Shown here piece after piece: positions 1-14,400 of a stretch of DNA of 64,000 bases. The stretch comes from Antitrichia curtipendula (Eukaryota; Streptophyta; Bryopsida; Hypnales; Leucodontaceae), in contig OX579637.1 in assembly GCA_951230915.1 (NCBI GenBank), forward strand, positions 34,782,001 to 34,846,000, in the 5' to 3' direction. Below the pieces are notes generated by a model that worked only from the letters and a program-made list of their open reading frames with translations, was not told the DNA's origin and did no database searches. The translations under genes and the position numbers were made by a program. Numbering within the stretch: position 1 is the stretch's first letter; every line of letters begins with the position of its first letter.

Positions 1-780
1 GTTGGGTGGGATGAGCTATGCAAAGGGTAGGCCTTGGCCATGTCAGGTGCATAATGTGCGGATTATCGGATCCTACTAAAAGTATGTTCACGTGGATCTG
101 ACTCCTGAACTTCGTATTCCTGAAATTCTCTAGGAGGACTGTTTTCATAAATGCAAGTAGGTGAATGTGACCTTTTCCCACTCTGTCGCCTACCTGCAAG
201 CTTAGAGGCGGTGGAATAAAGTGACGGCAACATGAATGCCTTCGAAGTACTAAATGGATTTAGATTTTGCAGGTGGAGAAGGACCTGTCATTCTTCCGTT
301 GTAAGCGCTCTAGATTCGAGGAGAACCGTTTCGGCTTTGGAAACGCACTTTCCTCCCAAAATTTCCCGCCTCAGTGACTATTGTTGCGTCCATTCCAAAT
401 TTTTTGACGAAGTTTGTTTGTCTGCTCTTGTGAGGTCTCTTTGCTCTAGCGCCTGAGGTGTGCGAATATTGTTGCTTATGAGTGTTTGCGATTCAACTTT
501 TCAAGACTAGAGGGCAAGTGGACGAGTCGTGGCAAGTGGGCAACTTTTTGAAGTCGTGCTGCGGTGCTCACTACAAGGTTCATAACGTGTTCAGCTTGCG
601 GTCTAAGGAGTCAAACAATTTCCATGGAAGTATGACGTATCCCTTTGTTTTGAATTTGATCCTCATTGTGCTGTGCAATATGCTTTTCTTTTCTTGCTTG
701 TGCGGACTCCACAGAAATGTCGGCCTGCATCATTCATCCTGTCAACGGTTGTGATTTTGGTTTGTAATTCGTAATCATGA
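1..780. other. GC-richer leader-like segment upstream of DUF7869 copy A
   Basis: This stretch is less AT-rich than the 800-2900 interval that follows. It holds only two short unrelated open frames (232-456 and 482-754), neither of which I recognise. By analogy with DUF7869 copy B, whose candidate 5' leader exon lies about 1.6 kb upstream of its ATG, this may be the promoter and 5' leader exon of the gene at 3029. No donor site could be fixed. The role is inferred from position only. Confidence 0.3.
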
Positions 781-1440
781 TGTAACTCTGTTAGTTTTTT
801 TCAATTCAGTGCAAGTGTATGTTCAGTTGAGGAAAAATTGGGTAGCAATTGCATTAGAAAAAGCTATGTCCAATTCTTAGATTTCTCGTTTAGAATTTTT
901 TTTTTCTTCGTTGATTTTCAATTGGTGCGGCTTTAGGTTTTAGGTGTTTGCTTTGTTATTGTAGTATAGTAGTGCCATCTGAGATAGCAGAGGTAATACT
1001 AGTGGTATCCTAAACCTAAAAAAGTAGGATCGAAAGTAGAATTGCTTTGCATGCGCTGCATTGTTCAATTGAATTCCATTTGTCTTTCGGTTTTCTGAAT
1101 TGCAATGTAGAATGTGTGAGGCAATTCACCACAGATGTAGCTTGAATAGCAAAAATTGTGCAATCGTAAGGGACAATTTTGTCTTCAGTCATAGTTCTTG
1201 TCTCAGGTTGGTCTCATTTGTTGTCACTTGTACTTGTTCAAATGTCTTTGTATAAGAGAGATTTCAAGCGATTGACCAAATTTTTGGAACTTCTGTGTTC
1301 ACTGCTCTATTATGAACTCTGAAGATTATACGGAGGAGTTCTGGGAGGCATGCGTCTATATTGAAATTGATGTTTTCAGTTGTCTTATTGATTGATAATT
1401 GCAAGCAAATACCCCATTATGATTCTTGTTATTAGTCTTG

Positions 1441-2880
1441 TTGTTTGGAGGTGAATATCATTGGATCATAGTTATGAATTCATCACCGTTTGAGGTGAAT
1501 ATCTATGACATATTGTTTCCAATTCACCTCCACTCGAGGTGAATATCACTTGAACAAAGTTATGAATTAATCACCGTTCCAGATGAATATCTTTGACACA
1601 TTGTTTTCAATTCACCTCCACTCGAGGTGAATATCACTTGAACATAGTTATGAATCATCACCGTTCTTGGTGATTATCTATGACACATTGTTCCCAATTC
1701 ACCTCCAGTCGAGGTGAATACCATTTGAACTTAGTTATGAATCATCTCCGTTTATGGTAAATATCTATGATACTCTGTTTCCAATTCACCTCCACTCGAG
1801 GTGAATACCACGCGAATATAGGGTTTTTATTCCCTACCCAAACCCTAAATATCATATACACATTGTATTTGATTTTCCTTTATTGAGTATGAATATTACT
1901 TTTATATGCCTGCAAGTGTACGTCCAATATAGTTCAATATCACTTGTAGATATTAGTCAGACTACCTACATTTGAGTGGAATATATCTTAGAAAGTTTAA
2001 AACTCTCGTCCAGTCCACATGAACATAGACAGAAGAGTTAATCAGTTTACCTCTATTCGAGGTGAATATCAGGTGGATAGTTTGTCAAGTCACCTCTATT
2101 CGAGGTGAATATCAGGTGGATAGTTTGTCAGGTCACCTCCACTCGAGGTAAATATCAGATGGATACTTTGTCAGTCCACCTCAAATCGAGGTTTATATCA
2201 ATTGGACAATTTTTCAATTCACCTTAACTCAAGGTGAAAAGCACTTCTAAAATGTACTCAGGTTGCTTCCGTTTGTCAAGAATTCATCCTTTGTGTGGTT
2301 TGTAATTGCCCTCCAAATTGTCCTTCAAATTACTCGGGAATATGTTTTTTCAATGAACTAAACTATATATGGGTTTGAAACTATGTTGATGTAACAATCA
2401 ATGAGACAAAATAGATTTACTTAAATTCAATATCGGTATATAAGAAAAGGTCATTTCGACAATCACCTCTACTCGAGGTGAATATCAATTATAGATTTTG
2501 ATCAACTTACCTGTATTTGCAAATTCTACATCTTGTATAGGGCTTGTAATTCACCTCCCAAGAAGGTGAATGTTACTTGAAGACAGTTCTTATTTATTTG
2601 TTGGTTTTGTTGAAAACGAATAGGTCATTTCATAAATCACCTACATTCCATTTGAATATCACACCCTAATGAAAGTCGGCTCTCCAATATTAGAGCTGAA
2701 ACTTTTTGGTGGAAGTTCTTGATTTACCTTTATTCAAGGTGAATATGAGTTGAATATTATTTTCAACTAATTGTGCTTGAAGTGAAGACGACATGATCAA
2801 ATTATTTAATTTTGTTAGACTGTTGATAGGATAGCACTTTTAGGAAGTATCTATTTCACCTTTACTCACCTTCATTGTAA
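1441..2880. repeat. Hairpin repeat array, family A (TTCACCTC-n-GAGGTGAA)
   Basis: About a dozen copies of an inverted repeat with arms TTCACCTC and GAGGTGAA around a 4-6 nt spacer, usually CACTC. Clear copies lie near 1521-1549, 1609-1637, 1697-1722, 1782-1810, 2047-2070, 2089-2112, 2132-2155, 2176-2195, 2217-2238, 2463-2482, 2552-2573 and 2727-2744. The first group repeats every ~88 bp, the second every ~45-50 bp. The array lies wholly between the leader-like region and the splice acceptor just before the ATG at 3029, so it is probably intronic. It is not seen elsewhere in the window. Confidence 0.85.
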
Positions 2881-3028
2881 GTGAGTTATTGTGACTACTA
2901 GTCTTTCTTACGACTTATGGAGTATATGTTTGATTTGTTTCAAAAAGAAAAATCTATGACAGTACAACGCTTATTTTTATTTTTGTCTAGTAGGCTATTG
3001 ACATTGTCTTTCATATGATGAACAGATC

Positions 3029-5869
3029 ATGGACCCAGCAAGTGTTATCGAAGCAGAGGATTACTATTCAGATGACAATGTTCAAATTCAACAAGGGGAG
3101 GAATTGGACATTCCTGAATGCGAAGGTGTTCCACGAAGTCTTTGGAGCACAAAGTTAGTAACACTTTTCAATGAGGGTGGTCTTGCAGTAGCCGAAGGAA
3201 TTTGCCACAGTGTAAGCTCCGAGCTTGTAGTTGGTGCTACAGGTGCACTTGGCGATTCTTATGTTGCCGTCCAGATCTCGAAGACCTTGGATGCCGATCA
3301 TGTTCCAGATGAATGGAGGTTTTTCGTCTGTGCGTGGTCGATTGAGAACGTGTTCTATAATGGTACAAGTCTTCGGAATCACGAGCTTTGTTACAATTTC
3401 AATTGTTGTCAGGCAGCTCTTTTGGGTCCTCCGTCAACACGGAGCACACGGTATACGAGTACAGTGAGGAACCCACCAAGAGAGACATGTGTGAAGGCCA
3501 AAGGTCTTCTCACTCAAGACTCCATAAATAGTGTTTCAAGCAACACTTGTTGTGTCAACAATTGCATTCAACCGTTTTCTAGAGACAAGATTAGAGCTTT
3601 TCGAGAGCGTATGTATCGTGACACATCGTATAAATTTCGATATCACATGAAGCTTGATGTTCATAGACAAGTTCATCGTGATACGCAAGGAAAGAGGGTG
3701 GTCACCGTGGAGGGTATAGATGTTTGTCTATCTGCTTGGAGGCACATTGCTGGAGTATCAGAAGCAATTTTTCATCGCTTTCAAGGATATGTGGACCATG
3801 GTTTCAATGCCCGGCCCCACGGAAATACGGGTCTGCGGAAGCCTCAAAAGCACACCAAGCAAGCCATTGCCACTTTGAGGTGCATTCTAGAGAAGAACGC
3901 TGATCACATGCCTCACCGTACTCGGACGCTGAAGTCGGGCGAGAAGGTAGTCTCCATGATTCTTTCGGCTACTTGGAAATGGAAGGAAGCCATTCCTGAA
4001 ATTAACTCTGTGAACACGGTCTTTGGATTGAAGAAAGTATCTACATCCAATTTGAGCAAAATTAGGAAGGTGAACTTCTCAGAGTTTGACGCCAAGAAAC
4101 CTGGAGACAATTTTGCACGTTGTTCCACATGTGATAGATACCATTCACTTCGGAGAAGTGCACCTGCTGGGTCTCAATCAGCTTTAACATGGGCCAAGAA
4201 GTTAGATTTGCATTTGGTTGTTGCTAGGGCGCACAGGAAATTGTATTATGCAAATCGTTACAGGTCAAGTTCCTACCAACATGAGTGCTTGACGATCATG
4301 CATGATAAAATGGATCATGCAAAGACCGCTTCCCCCGTTTTCTCCCACAAACATAAGGCTATTGATGGTCTGATCAAGTTGCATGTATCCGTAACCGGTA
4401 TGATAGCCCACGGTCATGGTGATGTCCTTTATGCCCATTATGGCTTGGACATCTTCTCTCATGATTCCAACTACACAGTCGGCTCCTTTGCTAAGTTGTT
4501 GCGAGATTTGGAATTGCCCCCAAAGTATTCTTCTAGGGAATTGTTTGTTGGCTCCAAGTCAGCTCCTCTTTTCAATGCAATTCTACAAGGAAATCACATT
4601 TGCAAAACATCTCTTCGACCAGCTCCAGAGATCCCAATTTTAGGGCTGTCACTCCCTCCAATTTTAAATGTTCAGATGGACAATGCTACTGGTGACAATA
4701 AGAATAGATTTGTGTTTTGCTTCTGGTCCCTTCTTGTTGCCAAATTTTTTTTCCGGGAAGTGCATGTGAATTTCATGCTCGTGGGACATACTCATGATGA
4801 CATCGATGCATTATTTGGGAGGTGGAGCATGTTGCTGAAGAAGGAAAACTTTCCCACCATTCCTTCACTCATGAAGTCCTTCATGGACGTAGAATCGGTT
4901 CCTACAATTTCCCATCTTGTAGAAGAAGTCCCTGATTTTAAGGCTTTCATTCAGGGGTTCATCATGGAGGGAGACGAGTCACTTGTTGGGCACACCAAGG
5001 CTCAGCAATTCAAGTTCTACCTAGAGTCAAATGACTGTCCAGTCATGAAATACAAGCTTCTGTGCACGGATGTAGACTAGCTGCCTAAAGAAGGTGGAGG
5101 CATTAAATTATGGCAAGAAGACTCTGAAGGTCGGAGTTTGTGGCCGCATGGAGAGCCGGTCCCCGTTTTCTCACGCCCCATGAGAGGTATTGATGACATA
5201 TTCAAGGGTTTAATGGGATTCATCAATTATTGGGAGAAATTGTCCAACGAAGACCAAACTGGGGAGTACAGAAGACGGTATGAGCACTTAATATACTACT
5301 GGCGAGCAGTGAAAGCAGTGTTGCATGAACCAATTGAACCTCCATGTTCTTTGAAAGATGGCTTTTGGCCATCCACTCGTATTGTACCGACGATTGAAGA
5401 TCAATTTGAAGATAATGGTGAGATTCGGGAAGAGTTTGCAGAGGATGACATCTATGTTGGGCAATTACGCGATCGCCCACAACAATCCTTTTGGGTAATG
5501 CGTGATGTCTATGCATGATACTTTCTTGCTATTTGTCCCGCGGATGGCGATGCAAAGCCCGTTTGGATTGCAAGAGCCTTGTCTGATCCTAATAGCAACC
5601 CCGAAGAACCGAATTCTGTGCTCATTCAGTATTTCAAGCCCACATCAAGAAACCAAAACATTCAAGAATTCTACACTGGTTGGGATTCTGCAGGAGGATT
5701 ACGGTGGAAGGTTGATGAAGCTCTCCGTCCCATTTGGGAGCATACAGATTCTTTGATGACTGCATGGAAGTCACAAATCAAGAAGGACACGACTCAATGT
5801 AGGCTGAAGATTCCAGCCGCTCAAATTGAAGTGATTCACAATAGTCTAGCTGCCTTGAATTCCACTTGA
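3029..5869 (+). pseudogene. DUF7869-like (transposase-like) gene, copy A, two in-frame stops
   Basis: One continuous frame of 947 codons including the stop, broken only by TAG at 5078-5080 and TGA at 5516-5518. I recognise the family from memory as DUF7869: a CxxC pair (CSTC, residue ~365), QMDNATGDNKNR (~549) and GHTHDDIDA (~586). The acidic residues are spaced in a way suggestive of an RNase H/DDE fold, but catalysis is not shown. An N-terminal cysteine cluster (CCVNNC, ~174-179) may bind metal. The start is chosen because splice acceptor 'gatgaacag' ends 3 nt before the ATG and because copy B begins alike. Copy B matches along the whole length and reads through both stop positions with sense codons where it is not deleted, so the stops look like nonsense mutations. 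The function of the family is not established to my knowledge. Confidence 0.75.
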
Positions 5870-6360
5870 GTATAAATATTACTCTACTCAGTTCATTCTA
5901 TAGTAATACTTTGCTTTTATATTGTGTAGGTAATACTTCTGTTTTTCTTATAGAATTTTGTATTGTGCGTCATACAAGAGACGTAATATATTTATGTGTT
6001 AAGTGTTTTTATACTATGGATTTGCTTTACCTAAGCAATAGAAATTCCATGTCGCGTGGTATATATTCAAATAGTATAAGTTTGTATGTTTTGATTTAAT
6101 TTTATGGATTTCCATTGGAATCACGGTTCCAAGTGCATTAATTGCTTTTATCAAGCAATTGCATTTATATTTGATATGAATATATTTTAATATTGCATTC
6201 TACCTTTACATATCTCTATGATTGCCTTTAATATCTTTCTAAATTAACTATAGAAAATGCATTTCAATATCTGAAAGAATTCTCAAAAAATGGTAGTGGG
6301 TATTACTACTTTTTATTTTGTTAACGTTTTAAGCACTTGTCACATTTTTGGATAGGGGCT
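5870..6360. other. AT-rich 3' flank of copy A, no gene
   Basis: AT-rich sequence with no supported gene. Its distal part, from about 6290, matches the reverse complement of 40,700-40,740 beyond the 3' end of DUF7869 copy B. The homologous element therefore extends past the stop codon. Confidence 0.5.
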
Positions 6361-6545
6361 TCTATGTTGTTACAACTTTCTTGCTTGCCTGGCCCACTTA
6401 GCAGCACCAAGTCCATGTATATTTCATAGCTGCTCGTCCAAACTCAACGAGAATTGAACTTAGACCGCTTGAATGAGATAAACATTCCTGTACAACCAAC
6501 TTCGGATCTCATGACTTGGTGTTCAATAGATGGCATGATCTTCAC
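6361..6545 (-). mobile_element. SINE-like element (tRNA-type Pol III boxes), 3' flank of copy A
   Basis: Read on the minus strand this resembles a tRNA-derived SINE: a box-A-like stretch (GAGATCCGAAGTTGG), then after ~35 nt a box-B-like AGTTCAATTC, and a GTTGTAACAAC tail region. A second copy lies at 40,475-40,665 in the same orientation relative to DUF7869 copy B. I cannot name the family, and the boxes are degenerate here. Confidence 0.55.
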
Positions 6546-6689
6546 ATATATAAATTGAAACACGATTATTACATAGAATTGTATTATTTTTAAAGAGCTA
6601 CTAAGTACTGTAAACTCTCATTTTAATAGAAATTATACTTTACAACTAATAGCTTAGTGCTTATCACTCTAAATTTGCTAAACTCAAAA

Positions 6690-7740
6690 TTCAATTTTTG
6701 GACGTCTATATGGATACTGTTATTTTGAGAGGGTCCGACTCTCTCAAAATATTGAATATAGTATTCTATCATTCCTCGTTAATACAGAACTCTATAATCT
6801 ACTGGGATTATTGAACTATCCAAGGAATTCTGCACAATAGGCGAAGAGGATTTGCATGACAAATTCATACCTATACAAGAAATCAAGGATAGGGACGGAA
6901 ATCTAAGCGCCTCAATCTGCAGGCGCTAGCAAGGACCTACAACAATGTCTTCTGACTCCTCGACCGCCCTTGCTTGTTCTCGTTCGCTCCCAAAAAAGAG
7001 AAAGGTTAGTCGGGGGGCATTGGCTAAATTGCTCTGGATTCCGGAACTCCTGTTTCTTGCCCTGATTTCGAGAGGGTCCGCCGGTCCAACCTCTTGACTT
7101 TCATGTGCACTACTCAAGGTTGTGTAGTACTGTGTCCAAGGCGGATCTGAAGATGCGGTCTTCTTTTCGAATGTTCACTATTTTTTGGACGCTGTGCTTC
7201 ACTGACTGAAGAAATGCCACTCGTATGTAGCATTCCTAGAATTTTGAGCCCTTCCGAGAATTTTGACAGGAAACGTGCGGACCTTCAATTCAAATCTGCA
7301 CTGGATCATTTGAACCCGCACCACTAGGTCTTCAACGGGGTTTGTGCGGCCTGCGAGTTCGAATCTCCAACGAATCAAGGACTTTTCCGCAACATTCACT
7401 GCGGATATCCCCGGTCCGTTCTCCTCCGTGCTTGGGAGTTCTTTAGTTGTAGAATCATGCATTAACTAGCCTGTAAGTGCACGCGGTTCATAAGAGGTGC
7501 TCTTCTCGTTTTAATTCTCATTTACAGATTTATGACTGCAGTTCAAACATCCACGTTCATAAACTTTGGTGCTCCAGCTGTGGCTGCCGGGTTTTTATTA
7601 TTTTATCCCTCTTCGTAACGATATTCCATTTCTATATAACCCCAAAAGTCAATAAGACATTGAGGCTCATAATGATTAGACTAAGTAGAATATTTCACAT
7701 GTACTTAATTATTTTGTAAAAGTGACCTCGGTCAATCTTC
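6690..7740. other. Unassigned, moderately GC-rich segment
   Basis: Contains two short minus-strand frames (6926-7117 and 7199-7462) without recognisable domains. Base composition between 6880 and 7560 is richer in G+C than the surroundings, as in the leader-like segments of other genes here. I see no coding evidence strong enough to call a gene. Confidence 0.3.
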
Positions 7741-7790
7741 AGGGTTAAGGGTTTAAAGTTAAGGGTTTAAGGGTTTAGGGTTTAGGGTTG
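7741..7790 (+). repeat. Interstitial telomere-like repeat (TTTAGGG)
   Basis: Degenerate TTTAGGG/TTAAGGG units, including two perfect tandem TTTAGGG copies at about 7773-7788. The motif is the usual plant telomere repeat. It sits about 650 bp before the satellite array. Confidence 0.75.
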
Positions 7791-8439
7791 CATAGAACTT
7801 AGGGTTCAAGGGTGCAGATGAATGTTCCAGTTGAATGAGTTCAATGAATTCTGGGTTGATGATTCAAGAGTTAGGTTTCAAGAAACAAAAAATCCTGGTA
7901 ATTGAAAGTGTTGTTCTACAGTTCATATTTTAATATGAAGGGTTAAAACTTTAATCATTTGAATACAATTCTTTCAAAGTTTACAGTTTCAAAATTTCCT
8001 AGAGCACACATTATTTTTTAATAAATATTTTTTTCATCTGATTTTTCAGCTTCAAAAAATGAATTGTAGTTCCTTTAGTTATAGAAAATTTTGTTCTTGC
8101 ATTTAGTAAGAAATACCACTCAAACACAACGGTTGCAATGTTCTAATAAATAATGAACTGCACAAAATGAAAACTTTCCAAAAACACTGAAAAGTAAATT
8201 CAATATAATTAAAAGCACTTTAAAGTTTATTGTGCACTAGATTTATTTTCAATGACTATCCTCGAACTATAGGCCTTCATAACTCTTGGCTCATTGTTTG
8301 GACTGGGGTAAATCAAAGATTTTCAATGTAAATATTACAAAATAAGAAGAACTAACATCGCAATTCAATTTTCCAAAAAAGTGGTTTCATCAAAATTTGT
8401 GAAAATGTAAGACAATTACTTTCATGCCACTACAATCAA

Positions 8440-11400
8440 AAATATCATGGACTTTCATCCAATAATACCCAAACAACTTCATGCAAGTTGCAATTACTTT
8501 TGGGCTTTACAATCTACAAGAGTAATCAATTTATTTCCATTTGAAATTGATGTACCCAAGAGTTCAAAAAAATAGGAAATATATGGTGTCTACAATTTCA
8601 GAGCTCCAAATTCAAAAATCTAATGAGCTTTAACTTCATAATGCCCAAAACAACTTCATGCAAGTTGCAATTACTTTTGGGCTTGACAATCCACAAGAGT
8701 AATCAATTTATTTCCATTTGTAATTGATGTACCTAACAGTTCAAAAAAAAGAAAATACATGGTCTCGCTAATTTCATGGCCCCAAGTTCAAAAATGTCAT
8801 AAACCTTACCCTGATAATGCCCAAAACAACTTCATGCAAGTTGCACTTACTTTTGGACTTTACAATCCACAACAATAATCAATTTATTTCTATTTCTAAA
8901 TGATGTATCCAAGAATTCAAAAAAATAGGGAATATAAGGGGGTCTGCAATTTCATGGCTCCGACTTCAGAAATCTCATAAACTTGACCCTAAAAATGCCC
9001 AAAACAACTTCATGCAAATTGCAAATATTTTTGGGCTTGACAATCCACAAGAGCAATCAATGTAATTCCATTTGTAATTGATATACCGAAGAGTTCAAAA
9101 AGATAGGGAATATATGGGGTCTGCAATTTTTTTGGCCCCAAATTCAAAAATCTCATAGACTTTACCCTAATAATGCCCAAAACAACTTCATGCAAGTTGC
9201 AATTACTTTTGGGCTTTTTAATCCACAAGAATAATCAATTTATTTCCATTTGTAATTGATGTACCCAAGAGTTCCAAGAAGTTGGAAATATACGGTGTCT
9301 GCAATTTGATAGGCCCAAATTCAAAAATCTCATAAACATTTCCCTAATAATGCCCAAAACTAACTCATGCAAGTTGCAATTAATTTTTGACTTTACAATC
9401 CACAAGAGTAATCAATTTATTTCTATTTATAAATGATGCATGCAACAAATCAAAAAATAGAGAATATAAGGAGGTCTGCAACTCCATGGCCCCAAACTCA
9501 AAAATCTCATAAACTTTACCCTAATAATGCCCAAAATAACTTCATGCAAGTTGCAATTACTTTTATTCTTTACAATCCACAAGAGTAATCAATTTATTTT
9601 GATTTGTAATTGATGTATCCAAGAGTTCAAAAAAATAAGGAATATAAGTGGGATGTCTGCAATTTCATGGCCCCAAATTCAAAAATCTCATGAACTTGAT
9701 CCTAAAATGTCTAAAACAACTTCATGCAAGTTGCAATTACTTTTGGGCTTGACAATCCCCAAGAGTAATCAATTTATTTCCATTTGTAATTGATGTACCC
9801 AAGAGTTCAAAAAAATAGGGAATATATAGTGCCTGCAATTCCATGGCCACAAATTCCAAAATGTCATGAATTTGACCTTAATAATGCCCAAAACAACTTC
9901 ATACAAGTTGCAGTTACTTTTGGGCTTGAGAATCCACAAGAGTACTCAATTTATTTCCATTTGTAATTGATGTACCCAAGAGTTCAAATATAATAGGAAA
10001 TATGTGGTGTCTGCAAATGCATGGCCCAAATTCAAAAATCTCATGAACTTAACCCTAATAATGCCCAAAACATGTTCATGCAAGTTGCAATTACTTTTAC
10101 GCTTTACAATCCAAAAGAGTAATCAAATAATTTCCATGTGTAACTAATGTATCCAAGAGTTCAAAAAAATAAGGAATATAAGTAGGATGTCTGCAATTTC
10201 ATGGCCCCAAATTCAAAAATCTCATAATTTTTACCCTAAAAATGTCCAAAACAACTTCATGCAAATTGAAATTACTTTTGGGCTTTACAATCCAAAAGAG
10301 TAATCAATTTAATTCAATTTGTAACTGATGTATCGAAGAGTTCGAAAAAATAAGGAATATAAGTTGGATGTCTGCAATTTCATGGCCCCAAATTCAAAAA
10401 ACTCATAAACTTAACGTAAAAATGTCCCAAACAACTTCATGCAAATTGAAATTACTTTTGGGCTTTACAATAAACAAGAGTAATCAAATTATTTCCATTC
10501 CTAATGGATGTACCGAAGAGTTCAAAAAAATAGGTAATATAAGTGGGTCTGCAATTTCATGGCTCCAAATTCAAAAATCTCATGAACTTTATCCTAATAA
10601 TGCCCAAAACATGTTCATTCAAGTTGCAATTACTTTTGACTTTACAATCCACAACAATAATCAATTTATTTCTATTTGTAAATGATGCATCCCACAAATT
10701 AAAAGATAGGGAATATAAGGAGGTCTGCAACTCCATGGCCCCATACTCAAAAATCTCATGAACTTTATCCTAATAATGCCCAAAACATGTTCATGCAAGT
10801 TGCAATTACTTTTACGCTTTACAATCCACAAGAGTAATCAATTTATTTCCATTTGTAATTGATGTATCCAAGAGTTCAAAAACTTAAGGAATATAAGTTG
10901 GATGTCTGCAATTTCATGCCCCCAATTTCAAAAATCTCATAATTTTTACCCTAAAAATGTCCAAATCAACTTTATGCAAGTTGCAATTACTTTAGGGCTT
11001 TACAATCCAAAAGAGTAATCAAATTATTTCCATTCCTAATTGATGTACCGAAGAGTTCAAAAAAATAGGTAATATAAGTGGGTCTGCAATTTCATGGCCC
11101 CAAATTCAAAAATCTCATGAACTTTACCCTAATAATGCCCAAAACAACTTCATTGAAGTTGCAATTACTTTTGGGCTTGACAATCCACAAGAATAATCAA
11201 GTTATTTCCATTTGTAATTGATGTACCTAAGAGTTCAAAAAAATAGGGAATATATGGTGTCTACAATTTCAGAGCCCCAAATTCAAAAATCTAATGAACT
11301 TTACCCTCATAATGCCCAAAACAACTTTATGCAAGTTGCAATTACTTTTGACTTTACAATCCACAACAATAATCAATTTATTTCTATTTGTAAATGATGC

Positions 11401-14400
11401 ATCCCACAAATCAAAAGATAGGGAACATAAGGAGGCCTGCAATTCCATGGCCCCAAACTCGAAAATCTCATGAACTTTACCCTAATAATGCCCAAAACAA
11501 CTTCATGCAAGTTGCAATTACTTTTACGCTTCACAATACAAAAGAGTAATCAAATTATTTCCATTTGTAACTGATGTATCCAAGAGTTCAAAAAAAATAA
11601 GGAATATAAGTTGGATGTCTGCCATTTCATAGCCCCAAATTCAAAAATCTCATAAACTTAACGTAAAAATAACCAAAAATACTTCATGCAAATTGAAATT
11701 ACTTTTGGGCTTACCAATCCAAAAGAGTAATAAAATTATTTCCATTCCTAATTGATGTACCGAAGAGTTCAAAAAAATAGGGAATATAAGTGGGACTGCA
11801 ATTTCATGGCCCCAAATTCAAAAATCTCATGAACTTTACCCTAATAATGCCCAAAACAACTTCATAGAAGTTGCAATTATTTTTGGGCTTGACAATCCAC
11901 AAGAGTAATCAGTTTATTTCCATTTGTAATTGATGTATCCAAGAGTTCAAAAAAATAGGGAATATATGGTGCCAGCAATTTTATGGCCCCAAGCTCAAAA
12001 ATCTCATAAACTTTACCCTCATAATGCCCAAAACAACTTTATGCAAGTTCCAATTACTTTTGACTTTACAATCCACAATAATAATAAATTTATTTCTATT
12101 TGTAAATGATGCATCCCACAAATCAAAAGATAGGGAATATAAGGAGGTCTGCAACTCCATGGCCCCATACTCAAAAATCTCATGAACTTCATCCTAATAA
12201 TGCCCAAAACATGTTCATGCAAGTTGCAATTATTTTTGGACTTTACAATCCACAAGAGTAATCAAGTTATTTCCATTTGTAATTGATGTACCCAAGAGTT
12301 CAAAAGAATAGGGAATATATGGTGCCTGCAATTCCATGGCCACAAATTCCAAAATGTCATAAATTTCACCCTAACAATGTCCAAAACAACATTATGCAAG
12401 TTGCAATTACTTTTGGGCTTGACAATACACAAGAGTAATCAAGTTATTTCCATTTGTAATTGATATACTGAAGAGTTCAAAAAGATAGGGAATATATGGG
12501 GTCTGCAATTTTTTTGGCCCCAAATTCAAATATCTCATAGACTTTACCCTAACAATGCCCAAAACAACTTCATGCAAGTTGCAATTACTTTTGGGCTTGA
12601 CAATTCACAAGAGTAATTAGTTTATTTCCATTTATAATTGATGTACCCAAAAGTTCAAAAAAATAAGGAATATAAGTTGGATGTCTCCAATTTCATGGCC
12701 CCAAATTCAAAAATCTCATGAACTTTACCCTTATAATGCCCAAAACTAATTCATGCAAGTTGAAATTAATTTCGGGCTTTACAATCCACAAGAGTCATCA
12801 ATTTATTTCCATTTGTAATTGATGTACCCAAGAGTTCCAAAAAATAAGGAATTTAAGTTGGATGTCTGCAATTTCATGGCCACAAATTCAAAAATCTCAT
12901 AAACTTGATCCTAATAATGTCCAAAAAAACATTATGCAAGTTGCAATTACTTTTGGGCTTTACAATGCACAAGAGTAATCAAATTATTTCCATTTGTAAT
13001 TGATGTACCCAAGAGTTCAAAAAAATAAGGAATTTAAGTTGGATGTCTGCAATTTCATGGCCACAAATTCAAAAATCTCATAAACTTGATCCTAATAATG
13101 TCCAAAAAAACATTATGCAAGTTGCAATTACTTTTGGGCTTTACAATGCACAAGAGTAATCAAATTATTTCCATTTCTAATTGATGTACACAAGAATTCC
13201 AAAAAAATAGGGAATACATGGTGTCTGAAATTTCATGGCCCGAAATTCAAAAATCTCATAAACTTTACCCTAATAATGCCCAAAACAACTTCATGCAAGT
13301 TGCAATTACTTTTGGGCTTTACAATCCACAAGAATAATCAATTTAAATCCATTTGTAATTGATGTACCCAAGAGTTCCAAAAAAAAAGGAAATATATGGT
13401 GCCTGCATTTTCATGGCCCCAAGTTCAAAAATGTCATAAACCTTACCCTAATAATGCCCAAAACAACTTCATGCAAGTTGCAATTACTTTTGGGCTTTAC
13501 AATCCACAAGAGTCATCAATTTACTTCCATTTGTAATTGATGTACCCAAGAGTTCCAAAAAAAAAGGAAATATATGGTGTCTGCAATTTCATGGCTCCAA
13601 ATTCAAAAATCTCATAAACTTTACCCTAATAATGCCCAAAACAACTTCATGCAAGTTGCAATTACTTTTGGGCTTTACAATCCACAAGAATAATCAATTT
13701 ACTTCCATTTGTAATTGATGTACCCAAGAGTTCCAAAAAAAAAGGAAATATATGGTGTCTGCATTTTCATGGCCCCAAGTTCAAAAATCTCATAAACTTT
13801 ACCCTAATAATGCCCAAAACAACTTCATGCAAGTTGCAATTACTTTAAGGCTTTACAAATCTACAAGAATAATCAGTTTATTTCCATTTGTAATTGATGT
13901 ACCCAAGAGTTCAAAAAAATAGGAAATATATAGTGTTTGCAATTTCATGGCCCCAAATTCAAAAATCTCATAAACTTTACCCTAACATTGGCCAGAACAA
14001 ACTCATGCAAGTTGCAATTACAATTGGGCTTTTTAATCCACAAGAGTAATCAATTTACTTCCATTTGTAATTGATGTATCCAAGAGTTCAAAAAAATTGG
14101 AAATATATAGTGTTTGCAATTTCATGGCCCCAAATTCAAAAATCTCATGAACTTTACCCTACAAATGTCCAAAACAACTTCATGCAAGTTGCAATTACTT
14201 TTGGGCTTGACAATCCACAAGAATTATCAGTTTATTTCCATTTGTAATTGACGTACCCAAGAGTTCAACAAAATAGGAAATATATAGTGTTTGCAATTTC
14301 ATGGCCCCAAATTCAAAAATCTCATGAACTTTACCCTACAAATGTCCAAAACAACTTCATGCAAGTTGCAATTACTTTTGGGCTTGACAATCCACAAGAA

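Noticed and set aside
9010..12255. Several open frames of 70-105 codons in the satellite (9010-9228, 10,368-10,685, 10,543-10,761, 12,019-12,255)
   Set aside because: They follow the 177-bp period and arise from repeat structure; no start context, conservation or domain.
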